From: Congeria kusceri
Taxonomy: Eukaryota; Mollusca; Bivalvia; Myida; Dreissenidae
DNA: 64,000 nt
Assembly (NCBI GenBank): GCA_027627225.1
Contig: CM051029.1
Location: 72,030,578-72,094,577, forward strand
Direction: 5' to 3'
In this document: piece after piece, positions 25,360-36,723 of the stretch
Layout: the number at the start of each line of letters is the position of its first letter
How positions within the stretch are numbered: position 1 is the first letter of the stretch
Translations under genes and position numbers: made by a program
The notes under the pieces: generated by a model
The model's database searches: none
What the model was told of the DNA's origin: nothing
What the model saw: the letters and a program-made list of their open reading frames with translations, nothing else

Positions 25360-28300
25360 GTATGTGCTCACATTGAGTTATGCCCCCTTAAAGTGGGAGG
25401 CATTAAGTATTGCCCTGGGCACATATTCACAAAGCTCTGTAGAGAAAACTTAAGTAAATTCCTAAAATTCATAAAATTCCTTAAGTCTCTGGCTATTTCA
25501 TTAATAGGTATTTTAACATTAAAATGTTGTCAACTTGTTAATATTGCTTATTTGTTTAGCATTGCAGCTTTCCTTGTACAGAAAACATTGGATTTCACAT
25601 AGAAAACTTGATCTGAAATTCTCACCTAAGTACAACTTAAATTAAGATTCCCTTTAGGAGCTTTGTGAATACCAGCCCTTGTCTGTCCATACATATGTAT
25701 TTCCGTACGTCAGTATGTCCTGATTTATTGTGGACTCGAGTCCCCTTTAACTGCTTGGCTGATTTGCTCAAACTTTTACAGCTGAGAACCTTAACGTGTA
25801 GGTGATTGTAAAGGAAGTAATTTCGGCTCAAAGCAATATTGGCAGAATTATGGCCCTTTGAAATTTGTTCCACTGTAGAATATATACTTCCCTAAATTTT
25901 GTGGACTCAACTCCTCTTTAACTGCTTGGCTGATTTCGCTCAAACTTTCACAACTGACGAACCTTAATTTGTAAATGATCGTAAAGGAAGGAATTCTGGC
26001 TGTTACCAGTTATGGCCCCTTGTCTACGTCCAAACAGTTAAACTTAATTTTAGTAAATATTTTAACTTAATGTTAGTGAATATTGGAAGAGTTTCGATAT
26101 TTTTATAACTGTAGATATATTTTGAAAATTACATTGATATGAAAAAGTTCAGATGAAATCCCTGTCAATGTATAAATCTTCTGTACATGTATAAGTAGTT
26201 ACACTGATATACAACCTCAGTGGCTTCATAGCGTACTTGACATTCGCTCTTGTATCGCATGATGCCACTGCGAGATGTAGCGAAAGATCTAGGATCAGAA
26301 AAGGTACAGGGTGCTGCTCAAAAGGGGCAGGGATGAAATTCCGGGCCATTGCTTGACATTTTGTAATAATTTGGTAAATCCAGGGTATTTATCATTTAAA
26401 TGCCTTACATTAGGTTTTTAAATATGGTCTATTCATTGAGTATTGAATATTTGCAGAGAAAGTTTTAAATTCAAAATATATTCAACATTTCTGTGTTGAC
26501 CAGCCCAGAGGGGCAGCAAGGGGAACCAAAAAGGGGCAGGGTGCAACACCCTGCTATTTCGCTCTGGATATATCCTTGGGGGTGTAACAAATATATCTCA
26601 CCAACAACCGTTCACTGGTATCTTTTAATTGATACCACTTGAAATCTTTTGTGTATTCTATTGAGCATTGAAATTTACCCATGGTGTATGGAAAATACCC
26701 CATGGTCATGCGACTGCTCTTAGCCAATAAGATTGCGTCCTTTATGTGGTAGGTGAGATATTTTATGTGCTACTTCAGTAGTATAATTCAGTGCACAAAT
26801 AGCCGGGCCGGCTAGCTCAGTTGGTAGAGCGCTGGACTACAAATCCGAGGATCGCGGGTTCAATTCCCAGCCTGGCCAAATAACTTGTGTGGGGATTGGT
26901 CATGAAATTATTTCTACGGCCATTCTCCCCCTACCTCTTATACAAGTAGGGCAGTTTTCAGTTACTGGCATAAGTTTGTGCACTTAGTACTGGTAAACCA
27001 GCTTACCATTGAAAAGTGTGAATAGGTTAACTGACTGCCGTTATATGAAATTAAGTTATGTTAGGAGTGAACTAACTGGAGATAGTTTCCCAAGAATAAC
27101 ACATATTAAAAGTTGCTATGTCTTGAGATATTTTCACAGTGATTACAAATATGGAAAAAATGCTATAAAGTACAATGAACATGTGTAACGTATTTTGCGA
27201 TATAACTTGATATATAATAATTATGTTCTCTATATGGGGCGTTTAATAATTATGTTGTCTATATGAGGCGTGTAATAATTATGTTCTCTATATGAGGCGT
27301 GTAATAATTATGTTCTCTATATGAGGCGTATAATAATAATGTTCTCTATATGAGGCGTGTAACAATTATGTTCTCTATATAAGCAGTGTAATAATTATGT
27401 TCTCTATATGAGGGTTGTTCTTGGAAACCGTGGCTCAATGCATGTGCGTAAAGTGTCATCCCGGATTAGCCTGAGCAGTTTGCAAACGCTTATCCAGGCA
27501 AACACTTACCATTTTTATGGTATTGTCTTTTTCAAGGAAGTCTCTTCTAAACATAAACTCACTGCAGGCTGCTTCTAAACATAAATTCACTGTAGGATGA
27601 AAGTATCGTCGGAGATAAGTCTGTGCGGACTGCTCAGCCTTTCATGAGTATGTCCTGAAACTGCATTCTAGGTTTGGCGTACTCAGTCCTGGCCAGTGCT
27701 CTCTGGCCCATGGCTTCCATGGTTGTAAAACAACACCAGCTGGGCACGGCGTACGGCATGGAAGTGAGGACAGGACCTCATCATTTAAGTTGTTAGTTTA
27801 ACGACTTTCAAAGAAAAACATCAAAAAGATAGATTTTTATATAGGAGTGACTTTGTAGGTCTGTTGGTTTTCATTGTTTCCGGAAGATAACTTAAGAAAG
27901 GTTTGACATATTCAAATATTTTGATGCACATGTGTAACATCATAGAACACTGGTCAAGTTCGACTTTGGTTAAAACCACTTAATTTTGACCCCTTTTTGA
28001 CTTAAATTCCCTAAAATCATGGTTTCCGGATGATGACTCAAGAATGGCTGGACATATTCGAATAATTTTTGGCACACATGAGTTGCATCATAAAATACAG
28101 GTCAAGTTCTACTTTGGTCAGAAACCTCTAAAATTTGACAGAGTTATGGCCCCTTTTTTACTTAAATTTCCTAAAAACGCAGTTTCAGGACATACTCATG
28201 AAAGGCTCCACATATTTAAATAATTTTTGGTACATAGGTGTAACATAATAAAATTCTAGTCAGGTTCGACTTGGGTTACAAACCATTATATGTTGACAGA

Positions 28301-31300
28301 GTTACGGCTTCTATTGAAATTACATTTTTCCAAATACACTGTTAAACATTCACAAATTTGAGCATTATCATTGTGTCCATTTCTTCCGATTGGATGCGGT
28401 AGTTTTGTAACAATGCCACATTATGGGGGTATATCCATCACTCGTGTGACCATTCTAGTTTCTCTTGCATTCATTTGTGTTGTTGTTGACATCTTGTTTT
28501 TTGTTTAACATGAAATACACGTATAAGTCACAATGTCACGGCAGGTTAAGTCTAAATAAGAAAGTGCATACACTTATTTTCACGGAGTTGCAATCCAGTG
28601 TATGCATACTTAACGGCAATCTAGTGTATGTATACTTCACGGCTATCTAGTGTATGCATACTTCACGGCAATCCAGTGTATCCATACTTTACGGCAATCA
28701 GTGTATGCATACTTTACGGCAATCAGTGTATGCATACTTTACGGCAATCCAGTGTATGCATACTTCACGGCAATCCAGTGTATGCATACTTCACGGCAAT
28801 CCAGTGTATCCATACTTCATGGAAATCCAGCGTATCCATGCTTCACGGCAATCCAGTATATCCATACTACACGGCAATCCAGTACATCCATACTTCACGG
28901 CAATCAAGTGTATTCATACTTCACTGCAATCCAGTGTATGCATACTTCACTGCGATCCAGTATATGCATACTTCACGGCAATCCAGTATATGCATACTTC
29001 ACTGCAATCCAGTATATCCATACTTCACGACAATCCAGTATATACATACTTCACAGGCAATCCAGTATATACATACTTCACATGCAATCCAGTATATCCA
29101 TACTTCACGGCAATCCAGAATATCCCTACTTCACAGGCAATCCAGTATATCCATACTTCACAGGCAATCCAGTATATCCATACTTCACGACAATCCAGTA
29201 TATCCATACTTCACAGGCAATCCAGTATATCCATACTTCATGGCAATTCAGTATATCCATACTTCACAGGCAATCCAGTATATTCATACTTCACAGGCAA
29301 TCCTGTATATCCATACTTCACAGGCAATCCAGTATATCCATACTACACGGCGATGCAGTATATAATAATTCACAGGCAATCCAGTATATCCATACATCAT
29401 GGCAATCCAGTATATACACACTTTAGGGCAATCCAGTATAAACATACTACACGGCGATGCAGTATATCCATACTTCATGGAAATCCAGTGTATCCATACT
29501 TCACAGGCAATCACGTATATCCATACTTCACAGGTAATCACGTATATCCATACTTCACGGCAATCCAGTATATCCATAATTAACGGCAATCCAGTATATC
29601 CATACTTCACGGCAATCCAGTATATCCATACTTCACAGGCAATCCAGTGTATCCATACTTCACTGCAATCAAGTATATCCATACTTCACAGGCAATCCAG
29701 TATTTCCATACTACATGGCAATTCATTATATCCAAGCTACACGGCAATCCAGTATATATTACTTTACAGGCAATCCAGTACATCTATACATCACGGCAAT
29801 CTCGTATATACATACTTCACAAGCAATCCAGCATAAACATACAGGCAATCCAGTATATTCATACTTCACAGGCAATTCATTATATCCATACATGCAATCC
29901 CGTATATCCATACTTCACTGCAATCCAGTATATCCATACTTCGCGGCAATCCAGTATATCCATACTTAACGACAATCCAGTATATCGATACTTCACGGCA
30001 ATCCAGTATATCCAGACTTCACGGCAATCACGTATATACATACTTCAGGGCAATCCAGTATATACATACTTCACAGGCAATTCAGTGTATCCATGCTACA
30101 CTGCTATCCTGTATATCCATACTTCACGGCAATCCAGTATATCCATGCAACACGGCAACCCCGTATATACGTACTTCACGGCAATCCTGTATATCCATAC
30201 TTCACAGGCAATCCATTATATTCATACTTCAAGGCAACCCCGTATATACATACTTCAGGGCAATCCAGTTTATACATACTTCACAGGCAATCCCGTATAT
30301 ACGTACTTCACGGCAATCCAGTATATCCATACTACACAGGCAATCCAGTATATCCATACTACACGGCAATCCACTGTATGAATACTTCATGTCAATCTCA
30401 TATATACATACTTCACTGCAATCCAGTGTATGCATACTTCACTGCGATCCAGTATATGCATACTTCACGGCAATCCAGTATATGCATACTTCACTGCAAT
30501 CCAGTATATCCATACTTCACGGCAATCCAGTATATACATACTTCACAGCAATCCAGAATATACATACTTCACGGCAATCCAATATATGCATAATTCACAG
30601 CAATCCAGTATATACATACTTCACAGCAATCCAGTATGTACATATTTCACAGGCATGGATACAGGATTTGGAGTAAGTGGGGGGGGGGGGGGGGTCGCAG
30701 AAAAGAATATTTCTGTAACCAATAAACTATACATGATCATTACATGAGGCCTGGCGTGGGAAAATCGGGCTTAATGCATGTGTTTAAAGTGTTGTCCCGG
30801 ATTAGCATTTGTAGTCCGCACAGGCTAATCTCGGATGGCACAATCCGCCTACAGTTGATTTATGTTTAATAGAAACTTCATTGGAACCGAAAATACCATA
30901 AAAGCGGAAAGTACCGTCCTGGATTAGCCTGTGCGGACTGCACATGGATGCTAATCCTGAACGACACTTTACGCACATGCATAAAGCCATATTTTTCCAC
31001 GACACGCCTCAAATGTATTCAGTGTCCAACAAATCCCGCGCCCGTAGACCATGGGCTACCAGAAATTTCATTTGGGCTACTACAATTTCATATCACAAGC
31101 CCATTTGGGCTACCAAAACTGATTTTAGTTAGCTATATTAATTATTGTTTAATATGTACTTAAGTATTATATATTTTATACATATGTATGTATTAATATA
31201 TTAATATGATCATTTTCATCATCTATAGCACTTTCTAAAAGGTTATTTATATATGTACTTGTGAAGTAATTTAAAAAATGTATTTCTTGTCTTCCTTTTT

Positions 31301-34300
31301 ACTGTGTGATACATCTAAACATTCTGGTAGCTCACTGGGCTATCTGCAGATTTTAAAATTTGTCAGAAACTGAAGTACTAATTATTTTGCACTACAATGA
31401 GAGTTTAGTTGTGAGATGTCATAGCTTTTTGCAGAGATTCTAGACGTTTACGCTTCAGCTTTCCTCAAAATCCACCTTTGCTTCAAATTTCAATTATATG
31501 TTTCACTTCAGAATGCAAGCCATCCAGAATCTCGGACTTGCCGCCATAGCCATCGCAGCAGGCAGCATAGTGGACAGCAAACGCTACCTCATCATGGAGG
31601 TGTTCTTCCTCGCATGGCTCTGTAGTAAGATGAATGTGTAGCATGTAAAGTGTAACCTTCAGTTGTATGATGTAGTATGTAATCTTAGAAGTGTAACCTT
31701 CAGTTGTATGATGTAGTATGTAACCTGAGAAGTGTAACCTTCAGTTGAATGATGTAGTGTGTGTGACCTTAGAAGTGTAACCTTCAGTTGTATTATGTAG
31801 TATGTGACCTTAAAAGTGTAACATTCAGTTGTATGATAACTACCGGTACACTTAATAGCACTTATAACCTGTCACTTGTACAAATTATGATAAAATGGTC
31901 AATTTTCATGAAAATATCATCAAACTTGCTCAGATATTAAATTAATGACACACGCGTCCACCTTCATTTAATTTAATACCGAACATTTGTCGTTTAATAG
32001 AAAAATATATTAAATTTCAGAAGATAATCCACAGTCCTCTGTTGGAACTACAAAGCACTATTTCATGTATATGTTTCAGTTGTGCTGATAGCTGCAGTTC
32101 TGCTGTACAATATTAAACACTGTCCACTGCAATTTAGATGCACTGACAGCGGCAGTTCTGCTGTACAATTTTAAACACTTGCTACAACATTTCAGTTGCG
32201 CTGATAGCAGCAGTTCTGCTATACAATATTGAACACTTGTTACAATATTTCAGTTGCTCTGATAGCAGCAGTTCTGCTATGCAATATTGAACACTTGTTA
32301 CAATATTTCAGTTGCTCAGATAGCAGCAGTTCCGCTATACAATATTAAACACTTGCTATAACATTTCAGTTGCTCTGATAGCAGCAGTTCTTCAATACAA
32401 TACTGCACACTTGCTACAACATTTCAGTTGCTCTGATAGCAGCAATTCTGCTATACAATATTGAACACTTGCTACAATATTTCAGTTGCTCAGATAGCAG
32501 CAGTTCTGCTATACAATATTGAACACTTGCTACAATATTTCAGTTGCTCTGATAGCAGCAGTTCTGCTATACAATATTGAACACTTGCTACAATATTTCA
32601 GTTGCTCTGATAGCAGCAGTTCTTCAATACAATACTGCACACTTGCTACAATATTTCAGTTGCTCAGATAGCAGCAGTTCTGCTATACAATATTGAACAC
32701 TTGCTACAATATTTCAGTTGCTCAGATAGCAGCAGTTCTGCTATACAATATTGAACACTTGCTGCAATATTTCAGTTGCTCAGATAGCAGCAGTTCTGCT
32801 ATACAATATTGAACACTTGTTACAATATTTCAGTTGCTCTGATAGCAGCAGTTCCGCTATACAATATTGAACACTTTCTACAACATTTCAGTTGCTCTGA
32901 TAGCAGCAGTTCTGCTATACAATATTAAACACTTGCTACAACATTTCAGTTGCTCTGATAGCAGCAATTCTGCTATACAATATTGAACACTTGCTACAAT
33001 ATTTCAGTTGCTCTGATAGCAGCAGTTCTGCTATACAATATTAAACACTTGCTACAATAATTCAGTTGCACTGATGCTAGCAGTTCTTCTATAAATCTTG
33101 AACACTTGCTACAACATTTCAGTTGCTCTGATAGCAGCAGTTCTGCTATACAATCTTGAACACTTGTTACAACATTTCAGTTGCTCTGATAGCAGCAATT
33201 CTGCTGTTCAATATTGAACACTTGTTACAACATTTCAGTTGCTCTGATAGAAGCAGTTCTGCTATACAATATTGAACACTTTCTACAACATTTCAGTTGC
33301 TCTGATAGCAGCAGTTCTGCTATACAATATTGAACACTTGCTACAACATTTCAGTTGCTCTGATAGCAGCAATTCTGCTATACAATATTGAACGCTTGCC
33401 ACAACATTTCAGTTGCTCTGATAGCTGCAGTTCTGCTGTACAATATTAAACACCTGCCTCTACATTTAGTTGCACTGACAGCGGCAGTTCTGCTTTACAA
33501 AATACATCACTTTCCACTACATTTCAGTTGCGCTGATAGCAGCAATTCTGCTGTTCAATATTGAACACTTGCCTCAACATTTTAGTTGCACTGACAGCGG
33601 CAGTTCTGCTTTACAAAATACATCACTTTCCACTACATTTCAGTTGCGCTGATAGCAGCAATTCTGCTGTTCAATATTGAACACTTGCCTCAACATTTTA
33701 GTTGCACTGACAGCGGCAGTTCTGCTTTACAAAATAAATCACTTTCCAGTACATTTCATTTGCGCTGATAGCGGCAGTTCTGCTGTACCTGATTGACGAG
33801 GCACAGGGAGGTGTGCTGAACAACTCTGCCCGACAGAGGAAGAAGGAGCGGGAACTACTGGAGGAGGAGCAGAACAGAGAGTGAGTGGTGCTGCTGTTGG
33901 TATTTGGTCAGAAGTACATTTAAGTGTTTGTATAACATGTCTGTATGTTAATTGTAACATGCAAATGGTACGTGTATGTACATTCGTTCCTATTGAACCT
34001 AACCAATCTAAACCACATCTTATTATGCCCTCATGGATTTTAGATGTATAATTCGTATATATTATAATGTTTACCGGTATATATGAATTATGACACGTGT
34101 ACTCTTTTCCTTTATTAGTTGTAACAGTGTATCCCGTTCATTGTTATTCCCAAACAAAAGATATTTGTAAAACATGTATGCCCCCCGACTTGCAGCCGTT
34201 GTTCATGACAGAAGTGTACAGTTTCTGAAAAATCTAAGCTGAGACATGTTAACCATTACCTTGAAAGGAGTTGTCTTCTCTGCAAGAGCATTCTTCCTAT

Positions 34301-36723
34301 CAAATTTGACGATTCGACTAAAGTATTCAGTAATTGTCACTATGTAATAGGTCATCTACTCAAATTTACTATTGTACCTATATAGTTTGAGGACCATGTA
34401 CCAATGGTTTTTTTTACAAGCCCCTGCGACCTTGACCTTTGATCTCTTGATCTCAAAATCGATAATGGTCTTCCTTTCATCAAGACTAACCAGCATACTA
34501 ATTTATATGATCCTAGCTTAAAGCGTTCTCTAGATATTGTGTGGAAACGTTTTTCACGTTACAACCCCCTGTGACCTTGTCCTCTGACTGGTTGACCTCA
34601 AAATCGATAGGCTCATCCTTTTCTCCCGAGTAACAAGCATTCCAACTTGGATGATCGTAGGTCAAAGTGTATTCTACATATCATGCGGAAACGAAATTGT
34701 CTACAGAGGAAACAGTTTTCATGTTACAAGTCTGTCATCTTGACCTTTGACCTATTGACTTAAAAATTGATAGGCGTTTTCCTTTCCTCCCAATTAACCA
34801 GCATACCAACTAAAATGACCATAGGTCAAAGCGTTCTCTAGATATCGTGCGGAAACGAATTTCATGTTACAGGCCCCTGTGACCTTGACCTTTTACCTGT
34901 TGACCTCAAAATCAATAGGCGTCTTCCTTTCCTCCCAAGTAACCAGCATACCAACTTAAATGATCGTAGGTCAAAGCGTTCTGTAGATATTGTGCGGCAA
35001 GGAAATGGTCTACGGACAGACCGACCAAACATCCGACCGACCGAACGACCGACCGACCGACGGACAGGTGCAAAGCAATATACCCCCACTTCTTAGAAGG
35101 GGGGCATAATTACTAATAGAATGAATTAAGTCTATATTTGTATTAAACAATTCATCCTCAAAAAAGGATGTAATATACAGCTATTGTAAAGTTATTATAC
35201 CCCCACAAACGAAGTTTAGAGGGGGTATATAGGAGTGAGCTTGTCGGTCTGTTGGTTTTTGGTTTCCAGATGATCACTCAAGAAAGTCTTGACATATTCA
35301 AATAATTGTTGGTACACATGTTTAACATCATAGAATACAGGTCAAGTTCGATGTTGGTTACAAACCACTGAATTTTGACAGAGTTATGGCCCCTTTCGAC
35401 TTAAAATTCCCTTTAATAATGATTTCCGGACGATAACTCAACAATGGTACACATGTAAAGCATCACACAATACAGGTCAAGTTTGAATTTGGTTACAAAC
35501 CACTCAATTTTGGCACAGTTATGACCCCTTTTTTACTTAAATTCCAGAAAAACATGGACAATAACTCATGAAAGTCTTCACATATTTAAATTATTTTTGG
35601 TATATAGGTGTAACATCATAAAATACAGATCAAATTCAACTTTGGTTACAAACCACTTAATGTTAACAGAGTTATGGCTCCTATTGAAATTAAATTTTTC
35701 CAAATACACTGTTGACCATTAACAAATTAAAACATTCTCTCTGTCCATTTCTTTCGAATGGATGCCATTGTTTTGTGACAAGAACATATTGTGGGAGTAT
35801 ATTCATCATTCATGTGACAATTCTAGTTTTGTTTTGCAGTGCACTAATTTTATTTAGTTATATTAACGAAGAATTCATGCAGTATTCATGCAGTAAGTTT
35901 CTTACAGTTTGTGTTCATAGAAAGGGGGCCTTTGATAAAAGAGTGAATGCAATCTAAGTGCTTTTTAAGTGGGTCACTTGCTTTCAACAACAAATAATTT
36001 TCTAGGTTTAAGTCTATTAAAATATTCATGAAAGAAATTTTTTTAAAAGGCATGAATTTTAGACAACGCAAGATAGCTGTTTTTAGAAGAATGCATACAT
36101 TTTGGACACTGCAAAATAAAGCGTGTTTACAGTACATTTGTGTGTGAAAGACTGTTGTGATATTGTAGGACAGCTTATTTGTTAAGTTAGAAAAATGTGT
36201 GTAAAACAGTTTAGCTAGCTACATTTGTATAATAATCATATTATTATTATAGCTTTTACTTCATTTGACTAAAGTGTAATAGCTGTTGTGTACCTAGAAC
36301 TTCCTTAAATGTTTTTCTTTATCAAAGTGTGAGAGCTGTCATTTCCTATGATGAACTTAAACCTTTTTTTGGCTAGAAAAGATCTTTAGCCATAGTTTAG
36401 AAATTTGAATATTAACAGTGCACAAATATTTTATGAAGTCCACTTTGTGTGTCAGAACTGTGAGTTGTGGCTGTTGATGTTATGCTACTTTACTAAATTA
36501 CTATTTAAATGATAATTAAGCGTTTACCACTTTGTTGAAACAAGCTCCTCCTAACAGGCAATATTTCGTGATGTTTCGTGGTTTTGTTTCGTTATGGGGC
36601 AACAGTTCAAAAGTTGTCCCCTCTACTTCAGGAAATCAATTTGTCTGTTCCCAAATGCCAATGAAATATCTGTGTATATATTTTCCAGAAAAGCTGTCAA
36701 CTGAGTGGAGGCCAGATGGCTGA
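25203..36723 (+). CDS. MFSD1: MFSD1-like major facilitator gene, 3' half only, with splice lesions
   Basis: Five exons: 25203-25359, 27662-27759, 31512-31624, 33760-33880, 36689-36723. They encode the C-terminal transmembrane half of a lysosomal MFS transporter, recognised from VYIISA, ALWPM, QLGTAYG, QAIQNLGLA, LLYLIDEAQGG and NSARQR, which match MFSD1 as I remember it in both order and spacing. About 280 N-terminal residues are not found, although about 4 kb upstream is visible and beyond that is the SPFH gene on the other strand. With the boundaries given, phases agree throughout. However, the bases at three expected sites are AC (27660-27661), GG (27760-27761) and AT (33758-33759) instead of AG, GT and AG. 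Introns hold four tandem arrays. It may be a pseudogene or a damaged partial duplicate. Confidence 0.75.
26806..27065 (+). mobile_element. tRNA-derived SINE
   Basis: The head resembles a tRNA: 'ggccggctagctcagttgg' (A box) and 'cgggttcaattccca' (B box) with a cloverleaf-like layout. However, the T-arm and acceptor stem have mismatches, and the apparent anticodon ACA would be odd. The body continues 'attggtcatgaaattatttc', 'ccattctccccctacctc' and 'gtgcacttagtactggt'. It is therefore read as a SINE, not a tRNA gene. Confidence 0.8.
27213..27409. repeat. 29-bp tandem repeat, about 7 copies
   Basis: The unit is 'gttctctatatgaggcgtgtaataattat'-like, spaced 29 bp (27225, 27254, 27283 and on). Each copy contains 'tgaggcgtgt', the start of the inverted-repeat element that follows at 27410. 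Confidence 0.92.
27410..27640. mobile_element. Diverged inverted-repeat element ('gaggcgtgtcgtggg' family)
   Basis: Contains 'ctcaatgcatgtgcgtaaag', 'tcatcccggattagcctgag', 'tttttatggtatt' and 'cttctaaacataaa', the same order as the sister copies. A 25-bp 'gcttctaaacataaa.tcactg' segment is duplicated inside. Confidence 0.75.
27662..27759 (+). CDS. MFSD1: MFSD1-like exon B (both splice sites changed)
   Basis: Encodes CILGLAYSVLASALWPMA, SMVVKQHQLGTAYG plus two bases. The start at TGC fits exon A's phase and the known 'MCLLGLSYS' pattern, but the preceding bases are AC. An alternative acceptor TCTAG at 27671 would break phase. At the other end the phase-correct donor reads AT|GGAAGT instead of GT. 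The GT at 27764 gives a frameshift into exon C. Confidence 0.75.
27840..28440 (+). repeat. Dispersed repeat, same family as 35196-35830
   Basis: Shares 'tataggagtga.tt.gtcggtctgttggtttt', 'gttatggcccctttt', 'acttaaattcc' and 'ctgttgaccattaacaaattt'-like blocks with 35196-35830, in the same orientation. It contains internal diverged copies about 140 bp apart. Confidence 0.75.
28590..30655. repeat. 26/27-bp minisatellite of about 2 kb (roughly 78 copies)
   Basis: The unit is 'catacttcacggcaatccag' plus 'tatatc' or 'tgtatg'. Insertion variants with 'cacagg' are 27 bp. It occupies most of an MFSD1-like intron. The long open frames here (YIHTSRQSSI and similar) follow from 26 codons spanning three units, not from a gene. 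Confidence 0.97.
30746..31010. mobile_element. Inverted-repeat element ('gaggcgtgtcgtggg' family), most complete copy
   Basis: Starts 'gaggcctggcgtgggaaaat' and ends 'ccacgacacgcctc'. Two internal 'gattagc(ct)gtgcgg' palindromic segments sit symmetrically about a centre near 'atttatgtttaatagaaact'. About 265 bp, no coding capacity. Confidence 0.85.
31512..31624 (+). CDS. MFSD1: MFSD1-like exon C
   Basis: Acceptor 'tttcacttcag', donor TGTA|GTAAGA. It encodes MQAIQNLGLAAIAIAAGSIV and DSKRYLIMEVFFLAWLC, plus one base. It covers one helix and the start of the last one. Confidence 0.87.
31643..31840. repeat. ~41-bp tandem repeat, 4-5 copies
   Basis: 'tgtaaccttcagttgtatga' recurs at 31651, 31692, 31733 and 31776, then once more diverged. 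It begins about 20 bp after the donor of MFSD1-like exon C. Confidence 0.92.
32080..33788 (+). repeat. 58-bp minisatellite of 3' splice site plus exon start (about 29 copies)
   Basis: The unit is 'ttgctctgatagcagcag', 'ttctgctatacaatattg' and 'aacacttgctacaatatttcag'. Its first 29 bases match the first 29 bases of MFSD1-like exon D and its end is an acceptor (TTTCAG). The final copy runs into the true exon D. Copies near the ends (gcactgacagcggcag) differ from the central ones and match each other, as expected for outward ageing. Because 58 is not divisible by 3, read-through changes frame. Confidence 0.96.
33760..33880 (+). CDS. MFSD1: MFSD1-like exon D (last transmembrane helix and tail)
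   Basis: Joined to exon C it reads CIALIAAVLLYLIDEAQGG, then VLNNSARQRKKERELLEEEQ. The expected acceptor reads TTTCAT instead of TTTCAG, while 29 upstream copies of the same junction mostly keep AG. A nearby TTCCAG (33742-33748 region) is out of phase. The donor AGA|GTGAGT is good. If unspliced the frame stops at GAG-TGA. Confidence 0.8.
34390..35112. repeat. Dispersed repeat with ~150-bp units ('gtgaccttgaccttt')
   Basis: Units with 'cctgtgaccttgacctt', 'gacctcaaaatcgatagg', 'cttttcctcccaagtaacc' and 'ggtcaaagcgttct' recur near 34420, 34565, 34730 and 34870. It ends with an 'accgaccgaccgacggac' stretch and 'cccccacttcttagaagggg'. Confidence 0.8.
35196..35830 (+). repeat. Dispersed repeat ('acccccacaaacgaagttt ... 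ggggg')
   Basis: Opens with 'acccccacaaacgaagttta' facing 'gagggggtatatagg', then 'gttatggcccctttcgactt' blocks. Sister of 27840-28440. Confidence 0.75.
36689..36723 (+). CDS. MFSD1: MFSD1-like exon E (C-terminal residues)
   Basis: Acceptor 'tatattttccag'. It continues the phase of exon D as EKLSTEWRPDG-stop. Short and not conserved, so less certain. AATAAA motifs at 37426 and 37483 could serve as polyadenylation signals. Confidence 0.5.

Noticed and set aside
26806..26878. Functional tRNA gene
   Set aside because: Mismatches in the T-arm and acceptor stem, an unlikely anticodon, and a SINE body follow directly.
28628..30747. Long Tyr/His/Ser-rich repeat proteins (YIHTSRQSS)
   Set aside because: Several overlapping frames are open at once because of the 26-bp period. 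They lie inside an intron with no separate gene signals.
28590..33788. CRISPR array
   Set aside because: Arrays here have no unique spacers: the whole unit repeats, and the setting is eukaryotic.
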